From Burkholderiales bacterium PBB2 (GTDB lineage: Bacteria > Pseudomonadota > Gammaproteobacteria > Burkholderiales > Burkholderiaceae_C): a DNA stretch of 64,000 nt. Positions 62,460 through 64,000 of this stretch are shown piece after piece. Positions within the stretch are counted from its first letter, which is position 1. The number at the start of each line of letters is the position of its first letter. The notes beneath the pieces are model-generated. The model made no database searches and was not told the DNA's origin. It worked only from the letters and a program-made list of their open reading frames with translations. The DNA is taken from the NCBI GenBank assembly GCA_002255955.1, contig NKIM01000029.1:1-64000 (forward strand), given 5' to 3'. A program made the translations under genes and the position numbers.

Positions 62460-63596
62460 ATGCCTTCCATCCATTCCTCTCGCATCCAAGCTCATTGGCG
62501 GATGGCTGTGCTCAGCCTTGCGACGCTGGGCTTGATGCCTTTGGCGCCAGCCTGGGCGCAGACCGGTGCAGACGCACGTCCTGCTGCAGCCCGCCCTGAT
62601 TCAAGCCCCAGCCTGCGAAGCCAGCTCGTGGGATTGGCGGCGCCCCGCATGGGCGCCTCCGTCGATGGCGTGGTGGAAGCGGTGCGTCAAACCGTGGTGG
62701 CCGCCCAGGTCGCGGGCAGCATCGTGCAGCTGGATGTCAAGGCCGGTGACCGGGTCAAGGCGGGCCAGGTTTTGCTGCGCATCGACGCTCGTTCCGCCCA
62801 GCAAGCCAACCAGGCCAGCGAGGCCCAAGCGCAGGCCGCACGTGCGGCGCTGCAGTTGGCCGGCCGAGAACTGGAACGCCAGCAGCAGCTGTTCCAGCAG
62901 CGCTACATCAGCCAGGCTGCGCTGGACCAGGCCGAGGCGCAGTTTCAGGCGACACAGGCCCAAGTCAAGGCGCAGCTGGCGCAACTGGCCTTGTCGCGCA
63001 CCCAAGGCGACTTCAATGTCGTGCGCAGCCCGTACGACGGCGTGATCTCAGAGCTCTCGGTGGCCCTGGGCGATATGGCCATGCCGGGGCGAGCGCTCTT
63101 GAGCGTGTACGACCCGAGCGCCCTGCGCGTGACCGCCCATCTGCCGCAAAGTCAGGCTCTCGGTTTGACAGACTCAAGCCAGTTTCAGATCGAACTGACG
63201 GGCCAGGCGCAACCGGTTCGGCCCTTGAAAGTGCAGTTGTTGCCGACCGTGGATGCCAGTTCCCACACCATGCCGCTGCGCCTGGATCTGCCGCGTCTGG
63301 TGGGCGTGGCACCGGGCATGTTTGCCCGTGTGCAACTGCCGGCCGCCATCGGAGGCCAAGCCAGCCAAAGCGGCCAAAGCGATCCAAGCGCGACCACCGC
63401 CATCAGCGTGCCGGTCACGGCGCTGGTGCGCCGCGCCGAAATGAGCGGCATCTACGTACTCAATGCCCAAGGCCAGGCCCGCTTGCGCCAGCTTCGATTG
63501 GGCGCGCAGCAAGCGGGCATGGTCGAGGTGCTCAGCGGCTTGAGCCGGGGTGAGCGCATTGCGCTGGATCCCCAGATCGCCGCGCGGCAACGCTGA
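62460..63596 (+). CDS. RND efflux periplasmic adaptor (membrane fusion protein)
   Basis: A 378-residue adaptor. The signal peptide is MAVLSLATLGLMPLAPAWAQ. The first half of the lipoyl domain is QVAGSIVQLDVKAGDRVKAGQVLLRID. A coiled-coil hairpin follows (about residues 110-175), rich in Gln/Ala (ELERQQQLFQQRYISQAALDQAEAQFQATQAQ). The second lipoyl half is NVVRSPYDGVISELSVALGD, and beta-barrel and membrane-proximal domains complete it. It links the inner-membrane pump encoded next to an outer-membrane channel. Confidence 0.93.
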   Translation: MPSIHSSRIQAHWRMAVLSLATLGLMPLAPAWAQTGADARPAAARPDSSPSLRSQLVGLAAPRMGASVDGVVEAVRQTVVAAQVAGSIVQLDVKAGDRVKAGQVLLRIDARSAQQANQASEAQAQAARAALQLAGRELERQQQLFQQRYISQAALDQAEAQFQATQAQVKAQLAQLALSRTQGDFNVVRSPYDGVISELSVALGDMAMPGRALLSVYDPSALRVTAHLPQSQALGLTDSSQFQIELTGQAQPVRPLKVQLLPTVDASSHTMPLRLDLPRLVGVAPGMFARVQLPAAIGGQASQSGQSDPSATTAISVPVTALVRRAEMSGIYVLNAQGQARLRQLRLGAQQAGMVEVLSGLSRGERIALDPQIAARQR

Positions 63597-63634
63597 ATGC
63601 GACGCGCCCATCGCAGCCCCACGGAGCTTCCCGC

Positions 63635-64000
63635 ATGACATCACCTCTTGCATCGTCAGCCACCGCGCCTTCGTCAAAGCCTGCAGCACTGGGCCTGTCC
63701 GGGCGCGTGGCAGCCTTCTTTCAATCCGCCCAGATCACGCCGTTGCTGGCTTTGATGGCCTTGCTGCTGGGCATCTTTGCGGTGTGGGTCACCCCGCGCG
63801 AGGAAGAGCCGCAGATCAATGTCACCATGGCCAATGTGCTGATCCCCTTCCCTGGCGCCAGCGTCAAGGATGTGGAGCAGATGGTGGCGATCCCGGCGGA
63901 ACAGGTGCTGTCGCAGATGGCCGGGCTGGAGCATGTGATGTCGGTCTCTCGGCCGGGCCTGGCGGTGTTGACGGTGCAGTTCAAGGTCGGTGTGCCGCGT
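63635..64000 (+). CDS. RND efflux inner-membrane transporter (N-terminus, partial)
   Basis: The first 122 codons of an AcrB/MexB-superfamily pump. The first membrane segment is ITPLLALMALLLGIFAVW, then TPREEEPQINVTMANVLIPFPGASVKDVEQMVAIPAEQVLSQMAG, the start of the porter domain. The EEEP-I-pattern in place of the DFFIxRP start of AcrB suggests a CzcA/heavy-efflux-like or uncharacterised RND branch. GGAG lies eight bases before the ATG. The gene runs off the window end. Confidence 0.9.
   Translation, partial: MTSPLASSATAPSSKPAALGLSGRVAAFFQSAQITPLLALMALLLGIFAVWVTPREEEPQINVTMANVLIPFPGASVKDVEQMVAIPAEQVLSQMAGLEHVMSVSRPGLAVLTVQFKVGVPR

Overview
This is GC-rich DNA (roughly two thirds G+C by eye) with tightly packed, often ATGA-overlapping genes. 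It carries a PEP-CTERM protein, Bug-family and LysR-family remnants, TonB receptors of the Xanthomonas/Caulobacter carbohydrate type and several chemoreceptors. Together these point to a polysaccharide-degrading betaproteobacterium, most likely Burkholderiales (Roseateles/Pelomonas/Rubrivivax-like). The genus is an inference. I found no tRNA, rRNA, CRISPR array or intact insertion sequence.

Layout. 1-13667 (+): a beta-glucan/glycoconjugate operon with a GH3 C-terminus, a GH1 beta-glucosidase, a complete sugar ABC importer (binding protein, two permeases, ATPase), a tryptophan-halogenase-family flavoprotein, a secreted endonuclease/exonuclease/phosphatase-fold protein, GH30, sialate O-acetylesterase and GH20. 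13807-17089: a hydroxyisourate hydrolase and a GlcG-like protein (-), divergent from a response regulator/histidine kinase pair (+) in an arrangement like E. coli hiuH-hprRS. 17439-20119: SOUL protein, a possible small membrane protein, an RRM protein with a hairpin-rich leader, and a 5-TM membrane protein. 20218-25295: an ECF sigma factor, its zinc-finger anti-sigma and a lipoprotein subtilase (-), with an outer-membrane protein upstream; divergent from these, a c-type cytochrome lipoprotein and a beta-barrel carrying CXXCH (+). 25575-30694: a chemoreceptor, LysR and Bug pseudogenes, an acetyltransferase, an SDR, a thioesterase and a TetR repressor with two matching operators. 30847-49853: a galactan locus. 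One operon (-) holds GH42, galE, galT, galK and a LacI regulator; a divergent one (+) holds GH35, a second full ABC importer and galM; a convergent one (-) holds GH53 endo-galactanase and a TonB receptor. Three near-identical LacI-type operators join them into one regulon. 50190-56354: a TonB siderophore-type receptor with an ATPase and two DUF3526-type permeases (-), divergent from a Fur-family regulator. 56535-64000: a TetR remnant, two chemoreceptors flanking a PEP-CTERM protein, a rhodanese, and the start of an RND efflux operon.

The most novel signal is a shared ECF-type promoter, AACTTTT-N15-ACTCA with flanking similarity. It occurs 34-65 bases upstream of three genes and in the correct orientation each time: the ECF sigma gene itself (22823-22853), the cytochrome lipoprotein/CXXCH beta-barrel operon (23684-23714) and the distant PEP-CTERM gene (59016-59046). 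This predicts a self-regulated ECF regulon linking a proteolytically controlled sigma factor to a haem-bearing outer-membrane pair and an exosortase-sorted surface protein.

The galactan pathway reads end to end. The secreted endo-galactanase (GH53) cuts galactan, the TonB receptor and MalEFGK-type importer bring in galacto-oligosaccharides, and GH42/GH35 release galactose. GalM and the Leloir enzymes GalK/T/E then convert it, with the LacI protein sensing the inducer.
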